A stretch of 64,000 bases of DNA. Source: Amoebidium appalachense (Eukaryota > Ichthyosporea). Under the pieces are notes generated by a model. The model was not told the origin of the DNA. It ran no database searches and saw only the letters and a program-made list of their open reading frames with translations. The stretch's first letter is position 1, and each line of letters opens with the position of its first letter. Both the position numbers and the translations under genes were made by a program. The DNA lies in assembly GCA_963693365.1 (NCBI GenBank), contig CAVNZM010000005.1, positions 3,348,001-3,412,000 of the forward strand. Direction: 5' to 3'. Shown here in pieces: positions 49,115-56,897 of this stretch.

Positions 49115-49789
49115 ATGAAAGTCCTGGACATGTGCATCCCCTACCACGACGATGACTGTCGCATCATCGGCGCCGGCGTGCTGCCCTACGCCGTGCACGA
49201 CCGCCGCGTGCTGTTCCTCCTCGGACAGGAGGACAGTGACGGGAGGTACGGGGTGTTTGGCGGGAGGCTCAAGGCGGGCCTGACCGTGGAGGAGACCACG
49301 GTCATGGAGTTCTACGAGGAGACACTGGACACTGTGATCCCCCGCCCGATGCTCGAGGGCATCCTGCGGGACCGGGCGTACGTGCTCAGGTTTGCGGGAG
49401 CGGCCGGTCAGAACCGCTACTTTATTACGTATATGGTGCAGATCCCATTTGACCCGCACCTGCCGCACCGGTTCCGGGCTGCGCGCCAGGCGCTGTCGGC
49501 AGGCCAGCTGGCTCTGCCGGGGTCGACAGAGGTGCGCGACGGCACGCTGCGCGTCAAGTACGACTTCCTGGAGAAGCGCAACATGCAGTGGTTCCTCGCG
49601 GACGAGGTGTTCGAGGTGGCGCTCAAGTCGCGCTGGAACCACCCGGTGCCGGGGATGGCCGGCAACCCGATGTTTCGGCGGCCGTTCCTGGCGGGACTCA
49701 ACAGCCTGGTGCAGTACTTCAACATGGGGCTGTTCCTCAAGGACCTGGCGTGGTGCGAGACTATGACGCCTAGAGCTGCGGCACGGTGA
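49115..49789 (+). CDS. Nudix hydrolase
   Basis: Cleaves nucleoside diphosphate-linked substrates; NCLDV members often act as mRNA decapping enzymes. 224 residues from ATG 49115. The Nudix box is at residues ~46-70: FGGRLKAGLTVEETTVMEFY EE in the order GG-x(5)-G-x(3)-EE-x(4)-E-x(2)-EE, with Met in place of the usual Arg before the first core Glu. The metal-binding EFYEE is kept. The rest (DGTLRVKYDFLEKRNMQWFL ADE) fits a larger viral Nudix protein. Its last 20 bases overlap the end of the convergent gene at 49770. Confidence 0.8.
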   Translation: MKVLDMCIPYHDDDCRIIGAGVLPYAVHDRRVLFLLGQEDSDGRYGVFGGRLKAGLTVEETTVMEFYEETLDTVIPRPMLEGILRDRAYVLRFAGAAGQNRYFITYMVQIPFDPHLPHRFRAARQALSAGQLALPGSTEVRDGTLRVKYDFLEKRNMQWFLADEVFEVALKSRWNHPVPGMAGNPMFRRPFLAGLNSLVQYFNMGLFLKDLAWCETMTPRAAAR

Positions 49790-50162
49790 TGGACGTGGTG
49801 ACGGTGCCGGACACGAAGATCGGCCGGTACTGCTTGAACTCGCGCGGCGTCATGTCGGCCAGGCGCACGAGCCCCAGCGACTCGGGGTCGCCCCCCAGCA
49901 CCAGCCGGTTCGCCAGCAGTGCGTCGCAGCCGTGCTGCACGGCCGCCGGCAGGTACTGGTCTGGGGGCATGGCCTTGAGGCCCGTGGTGGGCAGAAAGTA
50001 GAGCGGGCGCGTGGACGCCCACACGGTCACGCGGGTCGAGTCCACGGTCAGCGTGCCCATGAGACGGTTGGTGACCAGGACGGGCGAGCAGTCGGCGTCC
50101 GTGGTGACGAAGAAGGTCTGCACCGGCGCGCACACGATGGGCTGCGAGGCGACGGCACCCAT
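49770..50162 (-). CDS. Hypothetical protein with viral TATA promoter (130 aa)
   Basis: Unknown family. The ATG at 50162 (MGAVASQPIVCAPVQTFFVT) is chosen because the TATA box lies 34-44 nt upstream of it. The protein is compact and beta-rich (TVDSTRVTVWASTRPLYFLP, FVSGTVTTSITVPQL) with no membrane segment. The start MGAVAS could be N-myristoylated (Gly2, Ser6), as in several NCLDV membrane proteins; this is inference. Convergent with the Nudix gene, 20-bp overlap. Confidence 0.6.
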   Translation of the reverse strand: MGAVASQPIVCAPVQTFFVTTDADCSPVLVTNRLMGTLTVDSTRVTVWASTRPLYFLPTTGLKAMPPDQYLPAAVQHGCDALLANRLVLGGDPESLGLVRLADMTPREFKQYRPIFVSGTVTTSITVPQL

Positions 50163-50195
50163 ACTGAGACTGGGCGCAACAATTGCGGACGAGCT

Positions 50196-50206
50196 CCCTT
50201 TATACC
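50196..50206 (-). promoter_or_regulatory. Viral TATA box overlapping an upstream stop codon
   Basis: On the minus strand 'ggtataaaggg'. It serves the gene at 49770-50162, and its TAA is the stop codon of the gene at 50200-50430. Confidence 0.7.
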
Positions 50207-50430
50207 TGCGCGGAGGAGGCCGACGCGTACACGCCGTAGATGAGGTACGCAAACACGGTGACCACCAGGGCCACCATCACGGCAGTGTTCGAGGCCTCGT
50301 ACCTGTTCTTCACGGCGGCCTCGACGCACTTCTCCTTCGTCATGGCGCTGTACAGGCTCATGAACCCGGCCATGGAGCCGACGGCGAGCGCCCAGAAGAC
50401 AAACATCATCACGTTGGCGAGCACGGACAT
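50200..50430 (-). CDS. Small two-helix membrane protein (76 aa)
   Basis: ATG at 50430. Two membrane helices (LANVMMFVFWALAVGSMAGF and TAVMVALVVTVFAYLIYGVY) flank a charged loop (SAMTKEKCVEAAVKNRYEAS). The last codons are GCA CAG GTA TAA, so the stop is embedded in the promoter of the next gene on the same strand. Such small membrane proteins are common in NCLDV inner membranes. Divergent from the gene at 50494. Confidence 0.65.
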   Translation of the reverse strand: MSVLANVMMFVFWALAVGSMAGFMSLYSAMTKEKCVEAAVKNRYEASNTAVMVALVVTVFAYLIYGVYASASSAQV

Positions 50431-50493
50431 TGTTGACCAAGGGAATAATGCGGTGGGGTGTGGCCAAAGCTGCATTATGTGGGACAAGAGCAA

Positions 50494-51600
50494 ATGAGCA
50501 TGAGCCAGGATGATCTTAACAGGGCTATAGAGATCCTCACGAAATTGAAGTTTGGGGGTGGAGGGCCGAGTGGCATCGTGCAAACACAGGACATCAAGAG
50601 TGTAACCGATATGATCGCCAAGCTGTTGAACCAAAACAACGCCGTCATCTCGAGCCACCAGAAAGTGATAGGCGACATCTACAACAAACTCCCGCCGGCC
50701 ATCGAAACTGCCCTGCAATCATTTGCCAGTGACAACTCCACTGCTACAATGGCTGTGGAGCTGGCGTTTTCGGACATGCCCACTTTGGACAAGGACGGGA
50801 ATATAAACAAGGACTCGAAGGAGGTCGTGTGGAAGTTGCCCATTGACATGTCCCGGTTCCGCGAGCAGCTGAACGGGACCAACCGCAGCAACGGCGCGCT
50901 CACACGCGAGATTGCCAACGTGTTGGTGCACATCCTGCAGGGCATCGGCGACCAGAGCACGCTGCAGCGCAAGGGCGTGGACGAGTCCACCGCCCGTGCG
51001 ATCATGCTGGACCTGCGCGAGGCACGCGAGTCCATCCAGAACGCCGAGACCAACAACCGCGAGCTGGTGGAGCTGCGGGCCAACTACAAGTCGCTCAAGG
51101 AGACGGTGGAGGACAAGGGCCAGCTGCACGCGGCCAAGCGCGAGAACGAGCTGCTCAAGGACCAACTGGAGAAGATGAAGCGCAGCAACCCCGAGTGCGA
51201 GCGCTACGTCGAGCACATCCGCCACCTCAACGCCCGCGTGGCCGCGCTGCAGCAGAAGGAGATCCAGTTCAACAAGCTCAAGGACGACCACGAGACGCTG
51301 CTCGCGCGCTACGAGATGCTCCGCGTGCAGTACGTGCGCGTGCGCGTGCAGAAGTGCACGCCGCGGCTGCCGGAGCTGGTGGCCGGGTTCCCGCATCCCA
51401 TCAACAAGGACGCACGGGTCATCACGGACCTCTACGGCGCCTACGTCACCGACCGCGAGTCACGCCGGGCGGCCGGCGAGGACGTCGAGACCTCGGACGA
51501 CGACGACTACGTGGACCAGGAGACGCGCACGCGCATGCAGGCGCGCAAGCGAAGGCTGGCGGAGATGTTGAACCAGGGCAAGGAGACGAAGGAGGGGTAA
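50494..51600 (+). CDS. Coiled-coil viral protein (368 aa)
   Basis: ATG 50494 (second ATG at 50500). The N-terminal ~150 residues are globular (QDDLNRAIEILTKL, MAVELAFSDMPTL, LPIDMSRFREQLNGTNRSNG). Residues ~185-300 are a continuous coiled coil (KSLKETVEDKGQLHAAKREN, LLKDQLEKMKRSNPECERYV). The C-terminal tail has LPELVAGFPHPIN and an acidic then basic end (EDVETSDDDDYVDQETRTRM). Probably a structural or scaffold protein; no family recognised. Confidence 0.6.
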   Translation: MSMSQDDLNRAIEILTKLKFGGGGPSGIVQTQDIKSVTDMIAKLLNQNNAVISSHQKVIGDIYNKLPPAIETALQSFASDNSTATMAVELAFSDMPTLDKDGNINKDSKEVVWKLPIDMSRFREQLNGTNRSNGALTREIANVLVHILQGIGDQSTLQRKGVDESTARAIMLDLREARESIQNAETNNRELVELRANYKSLKETVEDKGQLHAAKRENELLKDQLEKMKRSNPECERYVEHIRHLNARVAALQQKEIQFNKLKDDHETLLARYEMLRVQYVRVRVQKCTPRLPELVAGFPHPINKDARVITDLYGAYVTDRESRRAAGEDVETSDDDDYVDQETRTRMQARKRRLAEMLNQGKETKEG

Positions 51601-51649
51601 GGGGGTGGGGACGGGGCAACCAGGCAATAAAATAGGGGGCTGAAGCAAC

Positions 51650-51778
51650 ATGAAGCTCCTGCCCGACCAATGGACGTTTGACTACAAGCTCAAGTACGCG
51701 CGACTGATTGCCACGTTCGTGCTGTTTGCGGCCATGCTGCTGAACCTGCTGAACGAGCTGAACGGGTACTTTATTTGA
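51650..51778 (+). CDS. Mini membrane protein (42 aa)
   Basis: ATG 51650, TGA 51778. The sequence MKLLPDQWTFDYKLKYARLI precedes one membrane helix (ATFVLFAAMLLNLLNELN) and the end GYFI. It has an upstream AATAAA of the preceding gene at 51625 and the viral codon style. Its small size makes it easy to miss. Confidence 0.5.
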   Translation: MKLLPDQWTFDYKLKYARLIATFVLFAAMLLNLLNELNGYFI

Positions 51779-51790
51779 GAAGTGAGACAA

Positions 51791-51856
51791 TACGGACCAA
51801 TCAAATCATCGGAATTTCTACACCCACGGGTGTCAAAAATGGTTCAAGCCAATGGC
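51791..51856. repeat. ATTGG/CCAAT repeat with palindromic core, downstream copy
   Basis: 'ccaatcaaatcatcggaatt' 'tctacacccacgggtgtcaa' 'aaatggttcaagccaatggc'. A second copy lies at about 52664-52720 inside the intron of the MSV199 gene, with 'acacccgtgggtgt' as core, the reverse complement of 'acacccacgggtgt' here. Both have the same orientation overall. Confidence 0.85.
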
Positions 51857-51888
51857 TAAAAATTAACACGACCCCCCCCCCGAACCCT

Positions 51889-53049
51889 CTAAAGAGGGAT
51901 GTAGATCTGGTCACCGAACACCAACTCGAGTTCGGTCTTCTGCACCAGGTCGCAGCCCATCTGCACCAGGCGGCGCAGCACATCATAGAGCTGGGTGTAC
52001 GTCAGGTGGGTAATCTTGGGCACCCCGTGCAGGACGTTTGCGGCCTTACACATGGCGGTGTACACGTTGATGTGCGAGCGGTACATGCCCTGATCGACGT
52101 CCACATTCATGTGCCACTTGATGAACGTGTTCCAGTAGCTGGGGTCAAACCGGTGCTCGAACTCCTCGTGGTTGCGCCACAGCACTATGGCTGCGTCATG
52201 GAACACCTTGCGGGCCAGCTCTCTCCCGTAGTCCGTCTCCATGCAGCGAGCCACAGGGATTGTTCCAGGGGGAAGGGACACGATGCGCTGGGGGTGGTCA
52301 TCGTCGCACTCGTGCATTGCCAGGCGCTCGTTGGCGGAGTCCAGAAGCTCTGCCGTCTGCGTGTACCACTGCTCCATCTTCTCCAGGTTGTTGGACAGCT
52401 GCATGATGTGGGTCTCGTGCTCAAGGGCACGCGCGGTTGCCTCGGCCAGAGCGGCCTCGACCTGAGCACGGTTCTGGCGGTGCAGTACCTTGAAGGCTTG
52501 TTCGACCCGCCAGTAGTAGTAGCGCACTTCGTGTCCGATGGCAGTCTGGACGGTCATGACGAGCAACTTGAAGGTCTTGGGGTTCATGAAAATCTCCGTC
52601 ACGGGTCGACCACGCCCCTGTGCCCTGAAATGGAGATAGAGGTTCGAGGTTAAAAAGCTAACGCCCAATCGAATGACCGGAATTTCTACACCCGTGGGTG
52701 TCAAAAAACATTTCAGCCAATCATTAAAATTTAAAGAACAAATAAAACTTTTTATCACAAAAACGTTTCACCAGTCGAAAGCAACCCACCTCAAGGCGTC
52801 GATCTTGAAGTCAATACCTTCAATGACATGATCGTGGGTCTTCAGATGCTCGATGATAGCTACTTTCCCGGCTTTCTCGTTCTTGTAGTTGAACAACAGC
52901 GCCTGCACACGGGCCCCGCTCAGCTCCTCGTTGATGGCCAGCTCGTCGATGTCGCCGTCCAGGTCCCAGAACTTGGCGAACTCGCCGAGCAGTGAAGCCT
53001 TGGGCCCCAGGGTAGAGGTCAGAGTAGATGAAGGTGGAGGGAGTGCCAT
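51889..53049 (-). CDS. MSV199-domain protein split by a spliceosomal-type intron
   Basis: Predicted DNA-binding protein of the MSV199/KilA-N group. Exon 1 is 53049-52790, exon 2 is 52624-51889, intron 52789-52625 (165 nt). Donor is AG|GTGGGT, acceptor TTTCAG|GG. Joined phase is exact and gives 331 residues. The MSV199 domain spans the junction: HDHVIEGIDFKIDALR before it, then GRGRPVTEIFMNPKTFKLLV and GHEVRYYYWRVEQAFKVL after it. A coiled coil follows (AEATARALEHETHIMQLSNN), then an unrecognised C-terminal domain (YGRELARKVFHDAAIVLW, YTQLYDVLRRLVQMGCDLV). Without splicing, exon 1 ends after 7 extra codons. The viral TATA box lies 34-44 nt upstream of the ATG. Confidence 0.75.
52625..52789 (-). 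other. GT-AG intron carrying a dispersed repeat
   Basis: 165 nt, AT-richer than the exons, with a pyrimidine tract 'cctctatctccatttcag' at the 3' end. It contains 'tgattggctgaaatgttttt' 'tgacacccacgggtgtagaa' (minus strand), shared with 51791-51856 and partly with 27450-27497. Confidence 0.75.
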
Positions 53050-53082
53050 GTTGCAGACTGAGCTCCTGTGGGAGTGTGTTGG

Positions 53083-53093
53083 CCTTTTATACC
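53083..53093 (-). promoter_or_regulatory. Viral TATA promoter of MSV199 gene
   Basis: On the minus strand 'ggtataaaagg' preceded by 'ggcgaa'. The ATG is at 53049. Confidence 0.75.
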
Positions 53094-53179
53094 TTCGCCA
53101 GGAAGCCCTTGAAGTGCAAAAACCAACAGCCGCAGCGTGCCAAGCCGAAAGCACCTCACATAATGCAAGCCCCTCGTAA

Positions 53180-53563
53180 ATGCCCGCACCGAACGGGTTG
53201 TGTCTCGACCGCAAGATGTGCAACTCCCGCCACTTCAACGGCAACGTCACCCTCGCTATCCGTAAGGGCGCCCGCATCCTCAGCAACGGCACGCACCTCG
53301 CGAAGAGGGGCGTCCATGCCGTCCAGTACACCGTCAAGACCGACATCACGCTGCTCCTCCCCGACCTCGGGCAGCCCAGCCCCGAGAAGCAGCTCCTGCT
53401 GGCGCTCTCGCAGCGCACGAAGCTGACGGCCGTGCAGCAGCGCCGCGCACGCACGCTGTGCCAGGCGTTCGGCGTGGACGGCTGGTACGTGCGGGGCAGC
53501 AAGGCCCAGGGCGGGCCCAAGGAGGCCCTGGTGCTGCTGAACCCCGGGCGGGTGCTTGAGTAA
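53180..53563 (+). CDS. Small basic hypothetical protein (127 aa)
   Basis: ATG 53180; a second ATG at 53213. Basic protein with NSRHFNGNVTLAIRKGARIL, a helix QLLLALSQRTKLTAVQQRRA and FGVDGWYVRGSKAQGG. No family recognised. First gene of the co-directional block 53180-61215, whose genes lack the TATA core and may be late genes. Confidence 0.55.
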   Translation: MPAPNGLCLDRKMCNSRHFNGNVTLAIRKGARILSNGTHLAKRGVHAVQYTVKTDITLLLPDLGQPSPEKQLLLALSQRTKLTAVQQRRARTLCQAFGVDGWYVRGSKAQGGPKEALVLLNPGRVLE

Positions 53564-53593
53564 AGTTGTAAATTGTTCCCCCTCCTGTAGAAC

Positions 53594-53803
53594 ATGCGCA
53601 AGCACGCCCGCACATCCCCACACGTGGGTCTGGCCGACCACCTTTCCACTGCCCAACTGATCACGTACCTGCAGCTCAACGGCAGGGAGGTGACCGAGCA
53701 GACCCCGCGGCCGTCCATGGAGAAGATGTACGAGGAGATTTTCCGGTCGCGCAGTGCCAAGGCGGCTGCGGTGGCCCCCGAGCAAAAAAAGAAGGCCAAC
53801 TGA
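53594..53803 (+). CDS. Small hypothetical protein (69 aa), possible SAP-like helix pair
   Basis: ATG 53594, ending 7 bp before the next ATG. LADHLSTAQLITYLQLNGRE has the look of the first helices of a SAP/HeH nucleic-acid-binding module, and the tail is basic (VAPEQKKKAN). Similarity is weak. Confidence 0.45.
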   Translation: MRKHARTSPHVGLADHLSTAQLITYLQLNGREVTEQTPRPSMEKMYEEIFRSRSAKAAAVAPEQKKKAN

Positions 53804-53810
53804 CAACACG

Positions 53811-54641
53811 ATGGACGCACCCAGCACGCGTGAGCGCAGGCCACTACGGCCCATCACCGAGTACAAGCACCTGTTCAACAGCAGCGCCCGCAAGCGCGTC
53901 TTCAGCTACGACAAGCTCAAGGCCAGCCGCTGCAACCCACACTACATGAAGGCCGTGCACAAGACCGACAGCTGCCCATTCGACCTGCGCAGGCGCAACG
54001 CTTACTTCCTTCTTAAAAACCCGCCAAAATTCTGTAGGCGGGACAAGCTGTACCGTGAGCCCTCGACGACGTGCACCACGCGGCCGTTTCCCAAACTGGA
54101 GTCGTTTAGCAGGGGGTACGTGGAGGTCATGCGGTTCGGACGGGCCAGTGACGTACGCAAGGCACCAAATGGCCCCACCTATACCTTTTACTATGCCGCC
54201 CCAGACACCACCGCCCTGTACCTGAACCTGGCCAACCCCCTGGTGGCCAAAACCAAGCTGGACGCGCTGGTGCAGCTAAACTGGAACTTCCACAACCGAC
54301 TGACCAAAGAGTCCTTCCATCCGGGCGACCAGTACTTCGTGTCTCAGGTGCTCTCCAAAACGCAGAACAAGAAGCACTACGTGGCCGAGGTGGACAGACT
54401 CGTCGAGCTCATGCGCAGCGGCGCGCACTACAGCTCCATTGTTGGAACGGGCTACTTCGACTTCTACGACTTCGACCTCATCAATGAGGCCCGGGCCCGT
54501 GGGTACGACTCCGTGGTGCTCCTAAGCGAGCCGTACAACACCACGGAGAGCGCCACCGAGATCATCCACCTGGTCCCCCCACACACTTCCCTTGGCATGC
54601 TGGTAGAGCGCCCCCGCGAGATCCTCAAAAAGTCCAAATAA
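53811..54641 (+). CDS. Hypothetical protein (276 aa), ADP-ribosyltransferase-like C-terminus possible
   Basis: ATG 53811. The N-terminal ~70 residues are basic and Cys/Phe-rich (CPFDLRRRNAYFLLKNPPKF CRR). The C-terminal half has YVEVMRFGRASDVR, ALYLNLANPL, and GYFDFYDFDLINEARARGYD SVVLLSEPYN then ATEIIHL. The last segment resembles the 'GYDxxxx...xExxxx' end of ADP-ribosyltransferase folds seen in phage and giant-virus proteins, and ALYLNLANPL resembles the substrate-strand of that fold. This is only a suggestion; the assignment needs a profile search. Confidence 0.45.
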   Translation: MDAPSTRERRPLRPITEYKHLFNSSARKRVFSYDKLKASRCNPHYMKAVHKTDSCPFDLRRRNAYFLLKNPPKFCRRDKLYREPSTTCTTRPFPKLESFSRGYVEVMRFGRASDVRKAPNGPTYTFYYAAPDTTALYLNLANPLVAKTKLDALVQLNWNFHNRLTKESFHPGDQYFVSQVLSKTQNKKHYVAEVDRLVELMRSGAHYSSIVGTGYFDFYDFDLINEARARGYDSVVLLSEPYNTTESATEIIHLVPPHTSLGMLVERPREILKKSK

Positions 54642-54676
54642 ACCACCACCCCACAAAATGTGTGCCACACTCAACC

Positions 54677-55429
54677 ATGCAGAGCGTGAAGTCCTTCCTC
54701 CTGCACAACGCACCCACCTTCATCGCCGAGTTCTGCGGCACCGCCCTGCTCACCTTCACCGCCATCGGCATCGCCATGGCCACGGGTGAAACCTCACACG
54801 GTGCATCATCGGCCGCTGACGTCCTTGCTGTGGCCGCCGGGTTCGGGGGTGTTGTTGGGGGGCTGGTGGCCGTGCTGGGCCCCGTGTCGGGTGCCCACGT
54901 CAACCCGGCGGTGACTCTGGGCATGGTTGCCGCCGGTTGGCTGGACCCCGTGCTTCTCCCGCTCTACTTCACCGCCCAGTTTACCGGAGGTATCGTGGGC
55001 ACGGCGTTGCTGCGGGCCGGCATGCCTCCCGCCCTCCACGGCTCGTTCGGAACAAACGGGCTTGTCGGCGGGACCACCCAGGCCGAGGCCCTGGCCATGG
55101 AGTTGCTCGCCACGGCGTTCTTGGTGTTTACGGTGTCGCTCGCATGCAAGCATCCCAAGCTTGCGAACATCGCGCCCGTCATTTCCCCTCTGGCCATCGG
55201 GTCTGTGGTGTTTCTCATGCACATGCTGTTGGTCACTGTCACCGGCTGCTCCATCAACCCCGCACGCAGCCTTGCGGCGGCCACGTTTGGCGACAGCCAC
55301 GACCTGAAGCACCTGTGGATCTTCTTCCTGGGGCCCCTGCTTGGCGGCGTGGCTGGCGCCCTGGCCGCACGCGCGCTGCTGTGGCTGCAGGCCCGGCGTC
55401 CGCAAATTAATGGGGAGGATGGTAACTGA
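54677..55429 (+). CDS. Aquaporin (MIP family) encoded in the viral block
   Basis: Membrane channel, six helices with two half-helix loops. 250 residues from ATG 54677. First signature HVNPAVTLG (Asn76), second INPARSLA (Asn194, Arg197). Ser after NPAR, not Asp, points to the water-channel rather than glycerol-facilitator group. The internal repeat (helices 1-3 and 4-6) is complete: AEFCGTALLTFTAIGIAMAT at the start of half 1, AMELLATAFLVFTVSLACKH at the start of half 2. Length is normal. Its stop overlaps the next start (TGATG), and GC and codon use match the neighbours, so it is part of the viral block rather than a passing host gene. Chlorella viruses are known to carry a MIP channel. Confidence 0.92.
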   Translation: MQSVKSFLLHNAPTFIAEFCGTALLTFTAIGIAMATGETSHGASSAADVLAVAAGFGGVVGGLVAVLGPVSGAHVNPAVTLGMVAAGWLDPVLLPLYFTAQFTGGIVGTALLRAGMPPALHGSFGTNGLVGGTTQAEALAMELLATAFLVFTVSLACKHPKLANIAPVISPLAIGSVVFLMHMLLVTVTGCSINPARSLAAATFGDSHDLKHLWIFFLGPLLGGVAGALAARALLWLQARRPQINGEDGN

Positions 55430-56871
55430 TGGCCAACATCACCTGGGGAAAGGACGACATCGAGCGTCTCAAGGAGAACCCGGACTACCCGTGGAAGTTC
55501 GTGCGCTGGGACGAGTACCGAAAGCAACTGTGGGACTGGCAGTTCGGCAACGAGTGGGCGCACCACGGTGGGCGCATGCCCTCGCTCAAGCTCCAGTTCC
55601 CCCTGCCACACCCTGCGTTCCCGAAATACAAGGCCGTGTCTTTTGTGTCGTGGGCCTCGTGTGCGACCGCAGAGGACCCCGCCGGCTGCAGGCGAAACCA
55701 CGGCGACCCCGAGTACAACCCCGTCGACTCGGACCTGGTGTGTCTGATCTACGACGACCCGCGATTCTGCTACACCCCCAGCCTGGCAGACATCCAGGAG
55801 GACGCACAGGCCGTTGGGTGCCCGGCCAGCACCCGCCAGAACGCCACCCGGCTCAAGGTGCTCACGTGCCCGGCCGACTACGTGGCGCTCAGCGACCAAC
55901 CGGCCTTCCCCACGTACAACCCCGGCGACAAGATGTGCGCCCCTTCGGCCTCCAGGAAGAACCAGGACTGGAAGTGGGACGACTACCAGAAGTACTGGAA
56001 CCCGGACTACTGGCTGCGCGCCCCGCACCGCCACCTTGTGTCCCTGCAGCAGTCCAAGCTGCGAGTCCAGTACCGCGGCGAGCTGGCCAAGGGAAACGAC
56101 CACACCATGCGGCCCGTGAGCCTCCTGCGCATGCACGACCGCTACCTGCTGTACAAGTTTGACTACAAGCGAGAGCAGAACTGGGACACCGCTAGGCCGC
56201 TGCGGCTGCGCGACCTCCTCGAGTTTTCGCGCGGGCGGGACGATTCGGTGGTTCCGCTGCACGACCAGGCTCGCATGGACAAGAACTACCTTTTCCCGGC
56301 AACACAGGACAGCGCTGTGAATGCATATGCCGAGTTCTTTTGCAAGACCGAGGCCGGGGTCAATGATCCCACGTGCGGGTGCTTTGCGCCGCTGCCGGCG
56401 GGAATGGACCACGCCACACTCAAGAAGAAGTTCGGCTGGAGCGTGCAGTGCCACCACGCCGTGTGCAAGGTGCAGGGCTACAAGACGCGCGACATGGAGA
56501 ACGAGGAGTGCACGGCGCTCAACGTGCAGATCTGCAACCAGGCCATGGAGGTCACGGAGAACACTGACGCCAAGATCCAGGCCACGCAGGTACAGCAGTG
56601 CCTCATGCAGATCGGCAAGGAGGAGTCGGGTGCCACCACCACCAACACCAACCCCGACAACAAGCCCTCAGAGCCCGGGGCTCCGGCCGTACCCGGTGTG
56701 CCTGGGGAGGCTGGAAAGGACTCGCAGAACCCGCCTGCGCCGCCTGTGCCGACACAGCCTGCCCCAACACCACTGGGGTCGGCAAGCGCCTGGGCGCACG
56801 CGAACGCCGCGGCGTACTGGGGCCTGGTGATCGCGGTGGCGCTCGTGCTGCTGCTGCTGGGCGCAGGTTGA
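55429..56871 (+). CDS. Cys-rich C-tail-anchored virion membrane protein
   Basis: 480 residues from ATG 55429, starting at the stop of the aquaporin gene. The ectodomain has about 18 cysteines (SWASCATAEDPAGCRR, LVCLIYDDPRFCYTP, FFCKTEAGVNDPTCGCFAPL, CHHAVCKVQGY, ECTALNVQICNQAMEV). A Pro-rich stalk and one C-terminal membrane helix (YWGLVIAVALVLLLLGAG) follow. The C-x-C, C-x4-C and CxxxxxxICNQ pattern resembles Cys-rich tail-anchored membrane proteins of NCLDVs related to poxvirus entry-fusion proteins. Entry or fusion function is inferred and not proven. An AATAAA follows at 56875. Confidence 0.55.
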   Translation: MANITWGKDDIERLKENPDYPWKFVRWDEYRKQLWDWQFGNEWAHHGGRMPSLKLQFPLPHPAFPKYKAVSFVSWASCATAEDPAGCRRNHGDPEYNPVDSDLVCLIYDDPRFCYTPSLADIQEDAQAVGCPASTRQNATRLKVLTCPADYVALSDQPAFPTYNPGDKMCAPSASRKNQDWKWDDYQKYWNPDYWLRAPHRHLVSLQQSKLRVQYRGELAKGNDHTMRPVSLLRMHDRYLLYKFDYKREQNWDTARPLRLRDLLEFSRGRDDSVVPLHDQARMDKNYLFPATQDSAVNAYAEFFCKTEAGVNDPTCGCFAPLPAGMDHATLKKKFGWSVQCHHAVCKVQGYKTRDMENEECTALNVQICNQAMEVTENTDAKIQATQVQQCLMQIGKEESGATTTNTNPDNKPSEPGAPAVPGVPGEAGKDSQNPPAPPVPTQPAPTPLGSASAWAHANAAAYWGLVIAVALVLLLLGAG

Positions 56872-56897
56872 TCCAATAAAATGGTGGAACGTATTTA

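Noticed and set aside
54964-56457. 497-residue minus-strand frame across aquaporin and Cys-rich protein genes
   Set aside because: Spans two well-supported plus-strand genes; its composition follows from their GC-rich third positions.
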